Assembly (NCBI RefSeq): GCF_937958535.1
Contig: NZ_CALGNQ010000091.1
Span: 1 to 5,336 of the forward strand
Origin: an uncultured Georgenia sp.
GTDB lineage: Bacteria > Actinomycetota > Actinomycetes > Actinomycetales > Actinomycetaceae
DNA length: 5,336 nucleotides
Direction of reading: 5' to 3'
Each line of letters begins with the position of its first letter. Position 1 is the stretch's first letter. This document shows, piece after piece, positions 4,391 through 5,336 of this stretch. Below the pieces are notes generated by a model. It did not search any database. It was not told where the DNA came from and worked only from the letters and a program-made list of their open reading frames with translations. Position numbers and translations under genes: made by a program.

Positions 4391-5336
4391 TCCTCGCCCT
4401 CCACCTGGGCGACGGTGACCGTGACGCCGACACCGAGCTCGATGACCGCGCCGGCGCCCACCGGCACACCCGAGCCGGGCTGGAGACGGACCGGTGGCTG
4501 GTCGGGCAGGTGGAGGACGGTGCCGTTGGTGGAGTTCATGTCGGTGACGACGACGTGCCCGCCCGCGGGGCGGACCTCGACGTGGGTGGCGGAGATGTCC
4601 CGCTCCGGGTTGGCCACGCTGACCAGCCGCGGGACCTCCGAGCCGGCGAAGCGTCCGGCCTCAGGGGCCCGGCCGAGGAGCACCGGGCGGTCCATCTCGA
4701 TCCGGGGGCCGGTGGACAGGACGAGCTCGAGGCCCGGTGCCGTGCGGCGCTGCTCGGGCTCGGCGGCGATCGGGACGTCGCTGTGCGGCAGCTCGGCGGT
4801 GACGACGGTCTGGCCGTCGTGGTCGCCGTCGTCGTCGGGCGCCAGGGCCGCGGCCGGCGGGGGCAGGTCGACCGGGTGACCGACGGGTGCGGTCGGGCGG
4901 GCGGGCCGGGACAGTCCCGGGACGGAGTCGATGATGGGGCCCGGGGCGAACGGGGCCGCCGGCGCCTGGAGGGAGTCCTCGTCCGGCTCGGGGTCGCGGG
5001 TGGCCTCGAGGTCGACAGCGTCGGGGGCGGAGGCGCTCGAGCCGCGGACGTCCTGGGCGCCGGTGTCCGGAGCTGTGTCGGGCGGGGCGACGGTCGCGGC
5101 GAGGTCCTCCGGCGGGTCCGGTTCCTCGGCGGCCGGCGCGGCGGTCTGCTGCCGGGCGGCCTCGTGCGAGCGCAGCTGCTCGGTGGACCAGAGGAGGAAG
5201 TCGTAGTCGTCGGAGTCCTGCGGGTCCTCCTCGGCGGTCTCCGCGGCAGCGCCGGTCCCGGCTGCGGGTGGGGCCTCGGCTGTGGCCGACGCCGCCGCGG
5301 GCTCATCCGCGGTCACCGCCGCGTGGTCACCCGCGG
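4387..5336 (-). CDS. FHA-domain protein, C-terminal part (start lies beyond the right edge)
   Basis: The frame is open to the right edge. The first in-window GTG (5316) has no clear RBS and lies in Ala-rich low-complexity sequence, so it is probably not the true start. Numbering from that GTG, residues 1-190 are a disordered Ala/Pro/Glu/Asp linker. It contains a conserved-looking island, DDYDFLLWSTEQLRSHEAA (36-54), and an acidic motif DHDGQTVV (165-172). Residues about 195-302 are a canonical FHA domain: LLGR (213-216), RDISATHVEV (239-248, with S242 and H245) and NSTNGT (261-266), ending in strands at about residue 303. All main phosphothreonine-contact positions are present, so it should bind phosphothreonine peptides. 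It overlaps the kinase by GTGA and is a likely kinase partner. Similar actinobacterial proteins, as recalled, have a further N-terminal domain, which would be off the window. Confidence 0.9.
   Translation of the reverse strand, partial: AGDHAAVTADEPAAASATAEAPPAAGTGAAAETAEEDPQDSDDYDFLLWSTEQLRSHEAARQQTAAPAAEEPDPPEDLAATVAPPDTAPDTGAQDVRGSSASAPDAVDLEATRDPEPDEDSLQAPAAPFAPGPIIDSVPGLSRPARPTAPVGHPVDLPPPAAALAPDDDGDHDGQTVVTAELPHSDVPIAAEPEQRRTAPGLELVLSTGPRIEMDRPVLLGRAPEAGRFAGSEVPRLVSVANPERDISATHVEVRPAGGHVVVTDMNSTNGTVLHLPDQPPVRLQPGSGVPVGAGAVIELGVGVTVTVAQVEGEE
4397..4402 (-). promoter_or_regulatory. Ribosome binding site GGAGGG deciding the kinase start
   Basis: The minus strand reads GGAGGG, six bases, then GTG at 4390. 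This is a strong Shine-Dalgarno match at ideal spacing inside the last codons of the FHA gene, and it fixes the kinase N-terminus 15 residues before the kinase domain begins. Confidence 0.75.

Noticed and set aside
3051..4469. Minus-strand frame of about 472 codons overlapping the kinase
   Set aside because: It is extremely Arg/Pro/Ala-rich and out of frame with the kinase, whose catalytic motifs are complete in the other frame.

Overview
The window is very GC-rich, with strong G/C bias at third codon positions. Every supportable gene lies on the minus strand. The gene families and their order (FHA protein, Ser/Thr kinase, FHA-like protein with a helix-turn-helix, membrane-anchored Ig-like protein) point to a high-GC actinobacterium, most likely in or near the Micrococcales. 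That placement rests on recalled family resemblance, not on a database search.

Layout in the direction of transcription, from the right edge to the left. (1) 5336-4387 is the C-terminal part of a protein with a long acidic Pro/Ala-rich linker and a canonical C-terminal FHA domain; its start is beyond the right edge. (2) 4390-2882 is a complete 502-residue transmembrane Ser/Thr kinase. It has a cytoplasmic kinase domain, a Thr-containing juxtamembrane linker, one membrane helix and an extracytoplasmic fibronectin-III-like domain in place of PASTA repeats. (3) 2885-2160 is a 241-residue protein joining an FHA-like fold, with an altered phosphothreonine pocket, to a helix-turn-helix. (4) A 123-base non-coding gap, the only one in the window, holds a 13-base palindrome. 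(5) 2036-1 is the first 678 residues of a large membrane-anchored protein with an Arg-rich cytoplasmic tail, one membrane helix, a beta-propeller-like region, an acidic/Gln linker and tandem Ig-like repeats; it runs off the left edge.

The first three genes overlap by 4 bases at each junction (GTGA), so they are probably translationally coupled. The simplest reading is a phospho-signalling module. The kinase senses something outside the membrane and phosphorylates itself and partners. The FHA protein reads phosphothreonine. The FHA-like/HTH protein may carry the signal to DNA or act as an adaptor. The large surface protein is a possible output or substrate.

The most notable observation is a threefold motif DDxxxT[V/L]xRxV in the kinase juxtamembrane linker, a good candidate for phosphothreonine docking sites for the FHA protein of the same operon. 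From memory of similar actinobacterial loci, a MoxR-type ATPase, a DUF58 protein, a transglutaminase-like membrane protein and a PP2C phosphatase would be expected just outside the window. None of these is visible here. No RNA gene, mobile element or CRISPR array was seen.
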